64,000 bases of DNA from Neptuniibacter pectenicola (GTDB taxonomy: Bacteria; Pseudomonadota; Gammaproteobacteria; Pseudomonadales; Balneatricaceae), in assembly GCF_001597735.1 (NCBI RefSeq), contig NZ_LUTS01000004.1:248001-312000 (forward strand), in the 5' to 3' direction. The notes below the pieces were generated by a model. The model was not told where the DNA came from. It was given only the letters and a program-made list of their open reading frames with translations, and made no database searches. Positions 33,940 through 44,417 of this stretch are shown here, in pieces. Made by a program: the position numbers and the translations under genes. Each line of letters opens with the position of its first letter. Within the stretch, counting starts at the first letter, position 1.

Positions 33940-34773
33940 ATGGAATTACCTAAATACGACCTACATTGCCACACAACCGCGTCAGATGGGGCACTTGAGC
34001 CGCACGTTTTATTGGCGCGAGCGAAGGAGCGGCAGATCGAAGTCTTGGCGATTACTGACCATGACACGCTGGCGGGAATTGCGCAATTTAGCGATGAGGA
34101 CCTAGAAGGGATCCGTTTGATCTCTGGCGTTGAGTTTACCTGCACTTGGAATCAGCGCGTGCTGCATATTGTTGGTTTAGGGTTGGATGTGACGTCCGTT
34201 GAGTTGAAAGATTATCTAGCGAACCTTTCGGCCTTAAGGTTGGCAAGGGCAAGAAAGGTTGCGGATCAGTTGATGACCATGGGATTGCCCGATCTTTATT
34301 TGGCCGCTAAAGAGAAAGGGGGTGAAGGTGTTATTGGTCGTCCGCATTTTGCTCGGGTTATGTTGGAGCAGGGGTTGGTCAGTACAGAGCAGCAGGCATT
34401 TAAAAAATATTTAGGTATAGGCAAAAAAGGTGATGTAAAAATGGAGTGGCCATCGCTGGTGGAAGCGCTGTCCGTTATTAAAAACGCAGGAGGCGTTTCC
34501 ATTTTGGCGCACCCGACTAAATATAAAATGACATTTACTAAACTGCGTGGCGCGATTAACGATTTTACTGAAGCTGGGGGGGATGGTATTGAAGTATCTT
34601 ATCCTGGGATGACGCCGGACCATCATTTTCAATTGCTGCGTATCGCTAAAGAGAAAAATATGATGATTTCAGCGGGGAGTGATTTTCATTCTCCGGGGCA
34701 TACATGGACGGACCTAGGTAAATATCCACCATTGAAAAGTAATGTAAATCACGTGTTAAATTATTTATTGTGA
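33940..34773 (+). CDS. rnm: PHP-domain 5'-3' exoribonuclease / nucleoside 3',5'-bisphosphate phosphatase
   Basis: 277 aa. PHP metal motifs are in place: HCHTTASDG near the N-terminus, TDHDTLAG, the HPTKY segment and GSDFHSPG near the C-terminus. Orthologues (YciV, RNase AM) trim 5' ends of rRNAs and dephosphorylate pAp. Conserved order rnm-yciO-(H-NS-like)-rluB supports the assignment. Confidence 0.93.
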   Translation: MELPKYDLHCHTTASDGALEPHVLLARAKERQIEVLAITDHDTLAGIAQFSDEDLEGIRLISGVEFTCTWNQRVLHIVGLGLDVTSVELKDYLANLSALRLARARKVADQLMTMGLPDLYLAAKEKGGEGVIGRPHFARVMLEQGLVSTEQQAFKKYLGIGKKGDVKMEWPSLVEALSVIKNAGGVSILAHPTKYKMTFTKLRGAINDFTEAGGDGIEVSYPGMTPDHHFQLLRIAKEKNMMISAGSDFHSPGHTWTDLGKYPPLKSNVNHVLNYLL

Positions 34774-34858
34774 TTTATTGATCTGGTTTAATACGTAAAA
34801 TGATATAGATAAGTTATAATCGGTCATTGTTATTTTTGATAATTATCTAAGGTAGATT

Positions 34859-35479
34859 GTGAGTCAGTTTTTTCAAATACATCCTGAGAGCCCTCAGCAG
34901 CGTTTGATAAATCAAGCGGTTGAAATCATTAATAATGGTGGGGTTGTTATTTACCCTACAGATTGTGCGTATGCATTAGGTTGTCATCTAGGTGATAAGC
35001 GAGCGTTGGAACGGATAAAAAAAATACGCCAATTAAATGATAAACATAATTTTACGTTGGTCTGCCGTGATTTAAGTGAGATAAGTACCTACGCTAAGGT
35101 CGAGAATACTAACTACCGTTTATTAAAGGCACATACACCTGGTGCGTTTACGTTTATTCTTAAAGCGACCTCAGAAGTGCCTCGGCGCCTTTTGCATCCT
35201 AAAAGAAGAACTATAGGTATTCGTATACCAAATAACCCTATAGCGTTGGCATTAACTGAAACGCTGGGTGAACCTATTATGAGTACGTCATTAATTATGC
35301 CCGGAGATGGAACCCCGTTAATGGATCCCTATGAAATGCGGCAGTTGCTGCAAAATCAGGTTGATCTTATTATTGACGGTGGATACTGCGGTTTGGAAGC
35401 GACCAGTGTTATTAATCTTGTTGAAGAGGTGCCTGAGGTTATTCGACAAGGGGCGGGAGATATTACTAGCTTTTCATAA
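34859..35479 (+). CDS. yciO: YciO, Sua5/YrdC family protein
   Basis: 206 aa with a GTG start (MSQFFQIHPESPQQRLINQA), matching E. coli YciO from residue 1. The YrdC nucleotide/RNA-binding fold has conserved VIYPTDCAYALGC and RRTIGIRIPNN. Related to the TsaC threonylcarbamoyl-AMP synthase; the physiological role of YciO is less clear. AAGGTAG precedes the start. Confidence 0.95.
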   Translation: MSQFFQIHPESPQQRLINQAVEIINNGGVVIYPTDCAYALGCHLGDKRALERIKKIRQLNDKHNFTLVCRDLSEISTYAKVENTNYRLLKAHTPGAFTFILKATSEVPRRLLHPKRRTIGIRIPNNPIALALTETLGEPIMSTSLIMPGDGTPLMDPYEMRQLLQNQVDLIIDGGYCGLEATSVINLVEEVPEVIRQGAGDITSFS

Positions 35480-35560
35480 TTTAATATTATTGTTTATACT
35501 GAGTTCCTTATTACCTATAACGATAATCACTTTATTTATTTAATTCGATGAGTATGAGAA

Positions 35561-35953
35561 ATGTCTGATTTTTTAAAAATTCTAACGCGCAAAAATTCTC
35601 TTCGTAAACAGTGTCAGGAACTTAGTGTTTCTGAACTCGAAAAAGTAATCTCTGATTTAACTGTGATTGCGGACGATCGACGTGAAGAGGAAGCTGCAGT
35701 TCAGGCAGCTGAACAGGAAAAGCTTGAAAAGATTGAAGCGATTCGCCAAAGCATGTTAGAAGCAGGCGTGGATATGAATGATCTCATGGGTATGATTGGT
35801 GAGGTTGCTGCGCCTAAGAAAAAGGTTCAGCCAAAATATCGCGTTGTAGATGATGAAGGTGTTGAACATGAATGGTCAGGTCGTGGCCGTACGCCTTTAG
35901 CTTTCCAGGCTTATTTTGAAAAAGGATTTACTAAAGACGATTGCCTCATTTAA
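35561..35953 (+). CDS. H-NS family nucleoid-associated protein
   Basis: 130 aa. The N-terminal half is a charged coiled coil for oligomerisation; the C-terminal part has the H-NS DNA-binding loop WSGRGRTPLAFQAYFEKG. It would silence AT-rich, horizontally acquired DNA, such as the RT genes elsewhere in this window (inference). Placed between yciO and rluB, with its own terminator. Confidence 0.88.
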   Translation: MSDFLKILTRKNSLRKQCQELSVSELEKVISDLTVIADDRREEEAAVQAAEQEKLEKIEAIRQSMLEAGVDMNDLMGMIGEVAAPKKKVQPKYRVVDDEGVEHEWSGRGRTPLAFQAYFEKGFTKDDCLI

Positions 35954-35980
35954 TTATTGGGTCGCGTTTTTATAAATAAG

Positions 35981-36011
35981 AGCCCTTTCCTTAGCTGAAA
36001 GGGCTTTTTTG
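35981..36011 (+). terminator. Intrinsic terminator after the H-NS-like gene
   Basis: AGCCCTTTC (35981-35989) pairs with GAAAGGGCT (35997-36005), then T6. Confidence 0.9.
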
Positions 36012-36119
36012 TTGGTTTTAATGTTTGTTTTATTATTATCAATAAGGGGGGGGGCTGTGTCCTCGTCGTTTATTGATGATATTTTTTGTAAGTTGTTAGA
36101 TAAATGTTAGGTGCGTCAT

Positions 36120-36950
36120 ATGTCAGATGAAAAAATACATAAAGTTTTGGCGCGCTCCGGTATAGGCTCACGTCGTGAGATGGAGCGTTGGATTAAAGAC
36201 GGGCGAATTTCCGTTAATGATCAAGTTGCTACCTTAGGTGACCGCATAGCAGAAGGTGATGTTGTGTCGGTGGATGGATCGCTTGTTAATCTTATCTTTG
36301 ATAAGCAAGCTGAACGCAGGGTGTTGGTATATAACAAACCTGTCGGTGAAATATGTACGCGTCATGATCCAGAGGGGCGCCCAACCGTGTTTGACCACTT
36401 GCCGCCGCTTAAGGAAGGGCGTTGGATTGCCATTGGTCGTTTAGATATAAATACATCAGGTCTTTTATTGTTCACGACGGATGGTGACCTTGCGAATGCG
36501 CTTATGCATCCGTCGGCTCAAATTGATCGCGAATATGCTGTACGTGTTTTAGGGAGCGTGGATGACGCGCTTTTGAAGCGTTTAACTGATGGTGTGTTGC
36601 TTGATGATGGAATGGCACGCTTCACTGATGTGCAGTTCTTTGATGGTGATGGCGCTAATAAATGGTATCACTGTGTGGTTATGGAGGGGCGAAATCGAGA
36701 AGTACGTCGTCTTTGGGAATCACAAGAGATTCAAGTAAGCCGTTTGAAGCGTGTTCGTTTTGGTCCTGTATTTCTGCCGAGTGATGTTAGGGCGGGTACG
36801 TGGAAGATGATGGACGATAAAGAAGTTAAATCCTTGTCTCAGATGCTGGAATTAAAACCACGACGTGGCGCTAAAATGTCGGTGGTGGAAAAGCAGAAGT
36901 TTGATCGTCGTTATAAAAAGCAGAGAGCGAGAAGACAAGAAGGGGATTAA
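36120..36950 (+). CDS. rluB: 23S rRNA pseudouridine(2605) synthase
   Basis: 276 aa from ATG 36120 (MSDEKIHKVLARSGIGSRRE); the GTG at 36111 adds three residues without family support. An N-terminal S4 RNA-binding domain (about 1-60) precedes the RsuA-type catalytic domain, with the catalytic Asp in GRLDINTSGLLLFTTDG. The basic tail is typical of RluB. A run of nine G (36046-36054) lies upstream. Confidence 0.95.
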   Translation: MSDEKIHKVLARSGIGSRREMERWIKDGRISVNDQVATLGDRIAEGDVVSVDGSLVNLIFDKQAERRVLVYNKPVGEICTRHDPEGRPTVFDHLPPLKEGRWIAIGRLDINTSGLLLFTTDGDLANALMHPSAQIDREYAVRVLGSVDDALLKRLTDGVLLDDGMARFTDVQFFDGDGANKWYHCVVMEGRNREVRRLWESQEIQVSRLKRVRFGPVFLPSDVRAGTWKMMDDKEVKSLSQMLELKPRRGAKMSVVEKQKFDRRYKKQRARRQEGD

Positions 36951-36973
36951 GCTCGATTGATCCTTTTGGGTAC

Positions 36974-37034
36974 AAAAAAAGCAGTCTAGTGTAAGTGGTC
37001 AGTAGGATAGATCACTTCGCTAGGCTGCTTTTTT
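36974..37034. terminator. Bidirectional terminator between rluB and yciK
   Basis: A7-GCAG-T-CTAG (36974-36989) pairs with CTAG-G-CTGC-T6 (37020-37034), enclosing a smaller inner repeat (GTGGTC/GATCAC region). Confidence 0.8.
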
Positions 37035-37049
37035 ATGTCTGCTGGTTGC

Positions 37050-37790
37050 TTATTGGGCGTCCAGTGATTGTCCGTTTACCTCGAGGCTATCATCGCCCAT
37101 TAGGTATAAATATAGCGGCATAATCTCTTCGGCCGATTTTACCGAAGCGGGTTTTTCGGCAGGATATGCATCTGCGCGCATTTGAGTACGCGTAGCGCCT
37201 GGGTTGATGCAGTTTGTGCGGATTTTGCTGACGGATTCAAGCTCGTCCGCTAAGGTTTGCATCAGCCCTTCGGTTGCAAACTTAGAGATGCCGTATGCGC
37301 CCCAGTAGGCTTTGGCTTTTCGGCCTACGCTGGATGAGGTGAATACGATTGATGCATGGTTCGAACGCTCTAAAAGCGGCATCAAAATCTGTGTCATCAT
37401 AAAGGGTGCATTGAGGTTGACCTGCATAACCTGTTGCCAGATAACGGGGTCATAGCTTTCTATTGTGGTTCTAACGCCCAGTAAGCTTGCATTGTGGAGT
37501 ATGCCGTCCAGACGGCCAAACTCCTGCTCAAGCGTATTTGCAAGCTCAATGTAGTCATGTTCTTGTGCGCTTTCTAGATTGAGCGGTACGAGCGCGGGTT
37601 GTGGGTGTCCCGCTGCTTCAATCTCATCATAAACCTGCTCGAGCTTTTCTAAGGTGCGGCCGAGTAAAATTACGGTTGCTCCGTGAGCGGCATAAGCTTT
37701 AGCGGCTGCGCGACCAATACCTGCGCCGGCGCCTGTTACCAGAATAATGCGGTCTTGTAGGAGGTTCTCCGGTGCCTGGTAGTCAAACAT
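37050..37790 (-). CDS. yciK: YciK short-chain dehydrogenase/reductase
   Basis: 246 aa SDR. Cofactor motif TGAGAGIG, a HNAS (NNAG-type) motif, catalytic Ser in FTSSSVGR and YGISK with the Tyr-x-x-x-Lys pair. The C-terminal INPGATRTQMRADAYP and MPLYLYLMGDDS match YciK. The substrate is not established. Last gene of the ubiG-mupP-yciK unit. Confidence 0.95.
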   Translation of the reverse strand: MFDYQAPENLLQDRIILVTGAGAGIGRAAAKAYAAHGATVILLGRTLEKLEQVYDEIEAAGHPQPALVPLNLESAQEHDYIELANTLEQEFGRLDGILHNASLLGVRTTIESYDPVIWQQVMQVNLNAPFMMTQILMPLLERSNHASIVFTSSSVGRKAKAYWGAYGISKFATEGLMQTLADELESVSKIRTNCINPGATRTQMRADAYPAEKPASVKSAEEIMPLYLYLMGDDSLEVNGQSLDAQ

Positions 37791-37807
37791 AATTATTGAT
37801 CCTAATA

Positions 37808-38491
37808 TCAGCTGCGTAAATCACTATAAAGTGATTGTAGCAGGGGCTTTAGTTTAGTTGCACAGGTAATGTAATGATCGGCGTGCCATGTGGATGGATC
37901 TTCGCCGTCATTTAAATAGCCGTAAGTGGCGCCAACGGTTGTCATGCCTGCGCGATTACCTGCTTCGATGTCCCGTATATGATCCCCCACGTAGATGCTC
38001 TGTTCAGCAGGGCAGTTGATTTCATTGCAGGCAAGGAAGAGCGCTTCAGGGTCTGGTTTTTTGTTTTTTACATGATCAGGACAGATCACCGTGCTTACCC
38101 GTTTTGATAACCCGAGTCCTAGCATGACTGGGGTGGTATAAAGCGCTGGTTTGTTGGTGACAACGCCCCAAGGGATGTTATGTTGCTCTAACCAGATAAG
38201 GCAATCATCAAGGCCGGGGAACAGCTGGCTCTGGGTATTTAAATGCTGTAAATAGAGTTCTAGCATCCGTTGATGCAGATAATCAAATGCGTGATCATCT
38301 TCATGTAAATTAAATGCCGCACCCACCATCGCCCGAGCACCGTTAGAGACATAATGTCTTATATAGTCATAGCTGACAGGCGCTTTGTTCTCTTCTTTTA
38401 ATAGCTGATTAATAACCCAGTGAAAATCGGGGGCTGTATCAATCAGGGTGCCATCTAGATCGAATAGAACGGATGCTGGTCGTGTGTTCAT
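37808..38491 (-). CDS. mupP: HAD phosphatase, probable MurNAc-6-phosphate phosphatase
   Basis: 227 aa HAD hydrolase with FDLDGTLIDT (nucleophile Asp), TNKPALYT and GDHIRDIEAG. By sequence it is in the Gph/MupP group. The ubiG-mupP-yciK order is that of Pseudomonas, where this gene is MupP of the peptidoglycan recycling bypass, so MupP is preferred over phosphoglycolate phosphatase. Confidence 0.85.
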   Translation of the reverse strand: MNTRPASVLFDLDGTLIDTAPDFHWVINQLLKEENKAPVSYDYIRHYVSNGARAMVGAAFNLHEDDHAFDYLHQRMLELYLQHLNTQSQLFPGLDDCLIWLEQHNIPWGVVTNKPALYTTPVMLGLGLSKRVSTVICPDHVKNKKPDPEALFLACNEINCPAEQSIYVGDHIRDIEAGNRAGMTTVGATYGYLNDGEDPSTWHADHYITCATKLKPLLQSLYSDLRS

Positions 38492-38506
38492 CTGCGTCGC
38501 GGGCCC

Positions 38507-39232
38507 TTAGGCTGGTTTGGTGGTCGCAATCATATAGTTTACATCCACATCGGTGGGGTGCAGGCTGTATGTTTTTGTCAGCGGGTTGTAGGTCATGCCG
38601 CACATTTCGGTGCTGTGTAACCCGCTTTCTCGAATCCATGCGCCTAATTCGGATGGGCGGATGAACTTTTTAAAATCGTGGGTGCCGTCGGGTACTAACT
38701 TTAATAGCTTTTCTGCGCCTAAAATCGCAAATAGATAGCTCTTTGGGTTGCGGTTGAGGGTGGAAAAGAAAAGCGTGCCGCCCGGTTTGCAAAGTGTAGC
38801 GCACGCGTTGACGATTGAAGCGGGATCGGGCACATGCTCAAGCATCTCCATGCAGGTGACCACATCAAACGAAGCGGGCTGTTCTGCTGCAAGTTCCTCA
38901 ACGGTAATCTGTTTGTAGCTGACATCTACACCGCTCTCTAGGCCGTGAAGTTTAGCGATTTTGAGCGGCGCTGCGCCCATATCGATACCTGTCACGTGGG
39001 CACCGCGTTGTGCCATAGATTCGGATAAGATGCCGCCGCCGCAGCCTACGTCTAATACGTTCTTGTCAGCAAGGTGGGCGATACGGTCGATAAAGCCAAC
39101 GCGCAAAGGGTTGATATCATGCAGGGGCTTGAATTCGCTATTGCGGTCCCACCACTTGTTCGCCAGTTCTTCGAACTTTGCGATCTCTTCCGGATCAATG
39201 TTTTGCTGAGACGTTTTATTTGACTGTGTCAT
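38507..39232 (-). CDS. ubiG: Ubiquinone biosynthesis O-methyltransferase
   Basis: 241 aa class I SAM methyltransferase. N-terminal [10 protein letters not shown] and the SAM-binding [13 protein letters not shown] motif are diagnostic; [10 protein letters not shown] follows. It methylates twice in ubiquinone synthesis. First gene of the minus-strand unit, divergent from gyrA. Confidence 0.97.
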   Translation of the reverse strand: MTQSNKTSQQNIDPEEIAKFEELANKWWDRNSEFKPLHDINPLRVGFIDRIAHLADKNVLDVGCGGGILSESMAQRGAHVTGIDMGAAPLKIAKLHGLESGVDVSYKQITVEELAAEQPASFDVVTCMEMLEHVPDPASIVNACATLCKPGGTLFFSTLNRNPKSYLFAILGAEKLLKLVPDGTHDFKKFIRPSELGAWIRESGLHSTEMCGMTYNPLTKTYSLHPTDVDVNYMIATTKPA

Positions 39233-39369
39233 GGCGTTCTTTCGTTCGTGAATTTTGTCTTATTCTAGCACTCCTAGAGGCTTCAGAAATAGTCACAGAG
39301 GTAAATGCGTACGTCCTAATATTTAATTATATAACCCCTTATTTTTTCAGGATTCATTTGTGGAAAATA

Positions 39370-39378
39370 TGATATACT
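39370..39378 (+). promoter_or_regulatory. Extended -10 promoter of gyrA
   Basis: TGA-TATACT (39370-39378) is an extended -10 element about 60 nt before gyrA; no good -35 box is visible, as is usual for supercoiling-sensitive gyrase promoters. Confidence 0.6.
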
Positions 39379-39437
39379 CCTGCGGTTAAAAATATCCGCG
39401 GAAACCTTCCGTTGCGAGAGTGATTCAAGGATAGGGA

Positions 39438-42065
39438 ATGGGCGATCAAGTCAAAGAAATTCTGCCAGTTAACATCGAAGATGAACTGAAGCAGTCATAC
39501 CTAGATTACGCAATGAGCGTAATCGTGGGCCGTGCGTTACCAGACGCAAGAGACGGTCTTAAACCAGTACACCGTCGTGTTCTATTTGCGATGAACGAAC
39601 TCGGCAATGACTGGAACAAAGCATATAAAAAATCAGCGCGTGTGGTGGGCGATGTAATCGGTAAATACCACCCACATGGTGATAGTGCGGTTTACGATAC
39701 TATTGTACGTATGGCGCAGAGCTTTTCCATGCGCTATCCCCTTGTGGATGGTCAGGGTAACTTCGGTTCGATTGATGGCGATTCTGCTGCGGCGATGCGT
39801 TATACCGAAATCCGCATGGATAAAATCGCTCACGAACTGTTAGCTGATTTAGAAAAAGAAACCGTCGATTTTGTTGATAACTATGACGGTACTGAAAAAA
39901 TTCCAGTGGTTGTGCCAACACGTATCCCGAACCTGCTTGTTAATGGTTCTTCGGGTATCGCTGTAGGTATGGCTACTAATATTCCTCCTCATAACTTGTC
40001 AGAAGTTGTGCGTGGTTGTATCGCATTGATAGAAAATGGCGATCTAACGACCGATGAGTTGATGGAATATATTCCGGGCCCCGACTTTCCAACGGGCGGT
40101 ATTATTAACGGTCGCGCGGGTATTTTACAGGCGTACCGTACAGGGCGTGGACGTATCTATGTCCGTGCTAAATACCATGTTGAAGAAGATGAGAAGAACG
40201 GTAAGCCGTCTCTTATTATCACCGAGATCCCTTATCAGCTAAACAAAGCACGTTTGATCGAAAAAATTGCTGAGTTAGTTAAAGATAAGAAAATCGAAGG
40301 GATTACCGAACTGCGTGACGAGTCTGATAAAGACGGTATGCGCATTGTTATTGAATTACGACGTAATGAAGTACCTGAAGTCGTTATCAATAACCTGTTC
40401 GCACAGACCCAGATGGAGTCTGTCTTCGGTATCAATATGGTGGCGCTGGTTGATGGTCAGCCGCGCATACTGGATCTTAAAACCGCGCTTGAGTGCTTTG
40501 TACGTCATCGCCGTGAGGTGGTTACACGTCGTACTGTTTACCTACTAAGAAAGGCCCGTGAACGCGGCCATCTATTAGAAGGTTTAGCGGTAGCGCTGGC
40601 AAATATTGATCCGGTTATCGAATTAATTAAAAAATCACCAACGCCAGCAGAAGCAAAAGAAGGCTTGATTGCAGCAGCGTGGGCACCGGGTGATGTTATT
40701 CAGATGCTTGAGCGTGCAGGTGAAGATGCTTGCCGTCCTGATGATCTGGAAGAGCAGTACGGCTTGCGTGATGGGCATTACCACCTATCACCAGCACAAG
40801 CCCAAGCGATTCTAGAGCTACGTCTACACCGTTTGACCGGTTTAGAACATGACAAGCTGATTGCTGAATATAAAGAACTACTCGATAAAATTGCAGAACT
40901 TCTGCTTATCTTAGGCTCCCATGAGCGTTTGATGGAAGTGATTCGCGAAGAGCTTGAAGCGGTACTCGAAGAGTATGGTGATGAGCGTCGTACCGAGATT
41001 ACTGCATCACGTAAAGATTTGACGATTGCTGATCTTATTACCGAAGAGGACATGGTTGTTACCATCTCCCATGGTGGTTATGCGAAAACGCAGCCATTAA
41101 CGGATTACCAGTCACAGCGCCGTGGTGGTAAAGGTAAGTCTGCCGCAGCGATTAAAGATGAAGACTTTATAGAACATCTGCTTATCGCTAATACACACGA
41201 TACGATTCTCTGCTTTACCGATCGCGGTAAAGTCTATTGGTTACGTGTGTTTGAAATTCCTGTTGCGAGCCGAACCGCGCGTGGCCGTCCAATTGTGAAT
41301 ATCTTGCCATTGGATGAAGGGGAGCGCGTCAGTACAATCCTGCCGGTAGGTGCCTATGATGAAGATAAATTTATCTTTATGGCAACCGCTTCTGGCACGG
41401 TTAAGAAAACCGCGTTAACCAACTTTGCCCGTCCTCGCTCAAGCGGCTTGATTGCGTTAGACCTATTAGATGATGACCATCTGGTTGGCGCAGCGATCAC
41501 AGATGGCAGTAATGACATCATGCTTATGACCAGCGCAGGTAAGAGCATGCGCTTTAATGAAAATGATGTACGTCCAATGGGTCGTACGGCACGTGGCGTA
41601 CGTGGTGTAAGAATGGGCGATGGCGTTGAAGTTATCTCATTAATTATTCCACAGGAAGGCGGTAAGGTACTGACAGCATCTGAAAATGGCTATGGTAAGA
41701 AAACAGCCATTGATGACTTCCCCGTTAAAGGTCGTGGTGGTCAGGGTGTGATTGCGCAGCAATGTTCTGATCGTAATGGTCAGTTGGCGGGCGCAGTTCA
41801 GGTCTTTGATGGCGATGATGTGATGCTTATCAGTGACCGGGGTACATTAGTACGTACCGGTTGTGACGGCATTTCTGAGCTTGGACGAAATACTCAAGGG
41901 GTTACATTGATCCGTGTAAATACGGATGAACGTCTCGTGAGTGTTGCACGTATAGAGGAACCGGATGAAGAAGAGATCAGCGAAGGGGAGGTGTCTGAAG
42001 AATCGTCAGATAGCCCAGCTGACTTGCAGCCGGATGCGGAAAACCACTCGGATGAGAATGAGTAG
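39438..42065 (+). CDS. gyrA: DNA gyrase subunit A
   Basis: 875 aa. Catalytic Tyr122 in RYTEIRM. The quinolone-resistance region carries the susceptible-type residues Ser83 and Asp87 ([10 protein letters not shown]) in E. coli numbering, which coincides here. The GyrA box QRRGGKG is present at the start of the C-terminal beta-pinwheel. The tail is strongly acidic. First gene of a long plus-strand series. Confidence 0.98.
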   Translation: MGDQVKEILPVNIEDELKQSYLDYAMSVIVGRALPDARDGLKPVHRRVLFAMNELGNDWNKAYKKSARVVGDVIGKYHPHGDSAVYDTIVRMAQSFSMRYPLVDGQGNFGSIDGDSAAAMRYTEIRMDKIAHELLADLEKETVDFVDNYDGTEKIPVVVPTRIPNLLVNGSSGIAVGMATNIPPHNLSEVVRGCIALIENGDLTTDELMEYIPGPDFPTGGIINGRAGILQAYRTGRGRIYVRAKYHVEEDEKNGKPSLIITEIPYQLNKARLIEKIAELVKDKKIEGITELRDESDKDGMRIVIELRRNEVPEVVINNLFAQTQMESVFGINMVALVDGQPRILDLKTALECFVRHRREVVTRRTVYLLRKARERGHLLEGLAVALANIDPVIELIKKSPTPAEAKEGLIAAAWAPGDVIQMLERAGEDACRPDDLEEQYGLRDGHYHLSPAQAQAILELRLHRLTGLEHDKLIAEYKELLDKIAELLLILGSHERLMEVIREELEAVLEEYGDERRTEITASRKDLTIADLITEEDMVVTISHGGYAKTQPLTDYQSQRRGGKGKSAAAIKDEDFIEHLLIANTHDTILCFTDRGKVYWLRVFEIPVASRTARGRPIVNILPLDEGERVSTILPVGAYDEDKFIFMATASGTVKKTALTNFARPRSSGLIALDLLDDDHLVGAAITDGSNDIMLMTSAGKSMRFNENDVRPMGRTARGVRGVRMGDGVEVISLIIPQEGGKVLTASENGYGKKTAIDDFPVKGRGGQGVIAQQCSDRNGQLAGAVQVFDGDDVMLISDRGTLVRTGCDGISELGRNTQGVTLIRVNTDERLVSVARIEEPDEEEISEGEVSEESSDSPADLQPDAENHSDENE

Positions 42066-42076
42066 TTTATCCAATC

Positions 42077-42102
42077 AAGTGCGGCTTTAAGTCGCACTTT
42101 TT
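42077..42102 (+). terminator. Hairpin terminator after gyrA
   Basis: AAGTGCG (42077-42083) with CGCACTT (42093-42099), followed by TTT and an AT-rich stretch. Confidence 0.7.
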
Positions 42103-42171
42103 ATATAGCACCCTTTTAGTTGCGCCTATTCTTAATAGCGGCAAGAAATATTGATATAAGAGACACGATCG

Positions 42172-43254
42172 ATGACACGCAAGTTTAATTTCAGTGCAGG
42201 ACCTGCAGGTTTACCCGAAGACGTGCTAGCACAAGCACAGCAAGAGTTGTTGGATTGGCACGGCAAGGGGCTCTCTATTATGGAGATGAGTCACCGCAGC
42301 GACGAGTTTGTATCGGTGGCTGAACAAGCGGAGCAAGATCTACGCGATCTAATGGGCATTAGCTCTGCTTATAAAGTGTTATTTCTCCAAGGCGGCGCAA
42401 CGTCGCAATTCTCAATGATTCCGATGAACTTATTGAGAGGCAAAACGAACGCCGACTATATCAATACCGGTATCTGGTCGAAAAAAGCGATCAAAGAAGC
42501 GGCTCGCTACTGTGATGTCTCTATTGCAGGCAGCAGTGAAGGAAACGGCAATATTGCCGTACCGACCCAAGCCGAACTTAAGCTTAACCCTGATGCGGCT
42601 TACCTTCACTACACGCCCAATGAAACCATTGGTGGATTGGAGTATGACTATATTCCAGAATCGGGTGATGTACCTCTCGTGGCTGATCTTTCTTCTACTA
42701 TATTGTCCCGTCAGCTGGATGTGGATAAGTTTGGATTGATCTATGCGGGTGCTCAAAAGAATATAGGCCCGGCGGGTTTGACCGTTGTTATTGTTCGAGA
42801 AGATCTGCTTGGCAGTGTCGTGGCCGGTACTCCGACTATGTTTGACTACAAAGTCCATGCGGATGCTGATTCCATGTGTAATACGCCACCTACATTTGGC
42901 TGGTACCTTGCTGGTTTGGTCTTTAAATGGCTGAAAGCGCAAGGCGGCGTTGCTGCAATGGAGAAAGCAAATCAGCGTAAGCAAGCTAAATTATATGCCG
43001 CGATTGATGCGAGCGATTTTTATGCTAATCCAATGGCGGTGGCAAACCGTTCATGGATGAATGTACCTTTTACACTGGCTGATGATGCGTTAGATGCACT
43101 TTTCTTGCAGCAGGCTGAAGAGGCCGGATTGTTGAATCTACAAGGTCATCGCTCTGTGGGTGGAATGCGTGCAAGTATTTATAACGCCGTGCCCGAAGCC
43201 GCCGTTGATGCGCTGATTAGTTTTATGCAGCAGTTTGAAAAACAACACGCCTAA
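42172..43254 (+). CDS. serC: Phosphoserine aminotransferase
   Basis: 360 aa class V aminotransferase. It begins KFNFSAGPAGLP; the PLP-binding lysine is Lys196 in YAGAQKNIGPAG. It makes 3-phosphoserine (serine pathway) and acts in pyridoxal phosphate synthesis. Followed 27 nt later by pheA in the conserved supercluster. Confidence 0.97.
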   Translation: MTRKFNFSAGPAGLPEDVLAQAQQELLDWHGKGLSIMEMSHRSDEFVSVAEQAEQDLRDLMGISSAYKVLFLQGGATSQFSMIPMNLLRGKTNADYINTGIWSKKAIKEAARYCDVSIAGSSEGNGNIAVPTQAELKLNPDAAYLHYTPNETIGGLEYDYIPESGDVPLVADLSSTILSRQLDVDKFGLIYAGAQKNIGPAGLTVVIVREDLLGSVVAGTPTMFDYKVHADADSMCNTPPTFGWYLAGLVFKWLKAQGGVAAMEKANQRKQAKLYAAIDASDFYANPMAVANRSWMNVPFTLADDALDALFLQQAEEAGLLNLQGHRSVGGMRASIYNAVPEAAVDALISFMQQFEKQHA

Positions 43255-43281
43255 GATCATCACAGAATTAAGTAGAAGAGT

Positions 43282-44373
43282 ATGAGCGAACAGGAAAAAG
43301 AGCTACGTATCCTCCGTGACCAGATCGACACTATTGATGGGCAACTCCATGAGTTGCTCAATCGTCGTGCCCGTTGTGCGCAAAGTGTGGCGGAAGTTAA
43401 ACAGAAATATCAGGGTGATGTTAGCCCTGTGTTTTATCGTCCAGAACGTGAAGCTCAAGTGTTGCGGGCAGTCATGGAGCGTAATGAGGGCCCTTTAGCT
43501 GATAAAGAGGTTGCCCGCTTATTCCGTGAGATCATGTCAGTCTGTCTTGCACTGGAAGAGCCGATGCGTGTTGCTTTTTTAGGCCCAGAAGGGACCTTTA
43601 CGCAACTGGCAGCTATGAAGCACTTTGGCCACTCCGCGCGTCACTTACCGATGCAATCACTGAAAGATGTTTTCCGTGAAGTACAGTCAGGGGCTGCCCA
43701 TTATGGTGTTGTGCCGATTGAAAACTCAACGGAAGGCGTTGTAAGCCATACGCTCGATCTATTTAAGCAGTTTGACCTTAAGATCTGTGGTGAAGTAGAA
43801 GTGCCGGTGCACTTGCACCTGCTATTAAATCGAGGGGACAGCCTCGATGGCATCAGAAAAATCTACTCCCATCAGCAGTCTTTAGCGCAGAGCCGTTGTT
43901 GGCTGGATGTACGCTATCCTGATATCGAAAAAGTGGCCGTTAGCTCAAATGCTGAGGCGGCCCGCTTAGCGGCGAAAGAGGGTAAAGGCTGTGCGGCGAT
44001 TGCAGGTGATATGGCCGCTGACCTTTATGATCTAGATGCTGCCGTCAAAAATATTGAAGATCAAATCGATAACTCTACACGCTTCCTGATTATCGGCGAT
44101 CAATATGTTGGCCCAAGTGGCGATGATAAAACCTCTATTTTAATCTCGGTGCCTGATACGCCGGGGGCGTTATATCAGCTGCTGGAGCCTTTCCACCGTT
44201 ACGGTGTGAGTTTGACGCGTGTTGAAACCCGTTCAGCGTCAAAAAATTCATTATTCTATATCGATTTTGTCGGCCATAACTCAGACCCCGTGGTACAGAA
44301 CGCACTACAGGATCTGATAAAGAACAGTATCGAGCTTAAAGTGCTTGGGTCTTACCCCAGTGCCGTACTTTAA
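43282..44373 (+). CDS. pheA: Chorismate mutase/prephenate dehydratase
   Basis: 363 aa P-protein: chorismate mutase (about 1-90, LRDQIDTIDGQLHELLNRRA), prephenate dehydratase (about 95-275, AFLGPEGTFTQLAA and the ENSTEG motif) and a C-terminal ACT domain (about 283-360, with the Phe-binding GALYQLLEPF and ESRxx-like VETRSA). Makes phenylpyruvate, with feedback control by phenylalanine expected. Confidence 0.97.
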   Translation: MSEQEKELRILRDQIDTIDGQLHELLNRRARCAQSVAEVKQKYQGDVSPVFYRPEREAQVLRAVMERNEGPLADKEVARLFREIMSVCLALEEPMRVAFLGPEGTFTQLAAMKHFGHSARHLPMQSLKDVFREVQSGAAHYGVVPIENSTEGVVSHTLDLFKQFDLKICGEVEVPVHLHLLLNRGDSLDGIRKIYSHQQSLAQSRCWLDVRYPDIEKVAVSSNAEAARLAAKEGKGCAAIAGDMAADLYDLDAAVKNIEDQIDNSTRFLIIGDQYVGPSGDDKTSILISVPDTPGALYQLLEPFHRYGVSLTRVETRSASKNSLFYIDFVGHNSDPVVQNALQDLIKNSIELKVLGSYPSAVL

Positions 44374-44417
44374 CGGGGTAGGGTCAGTCAATATATGATG
44401 CTCTCGGTCAGTGTATT

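Noticed and set aside
39438-42065. Fluoroquinolone-resistance substitutions in GyrA
   Set aside because: Ser83 and Asp87 are the susceptible-type residues; nothing unusual in the resistance-determining region.
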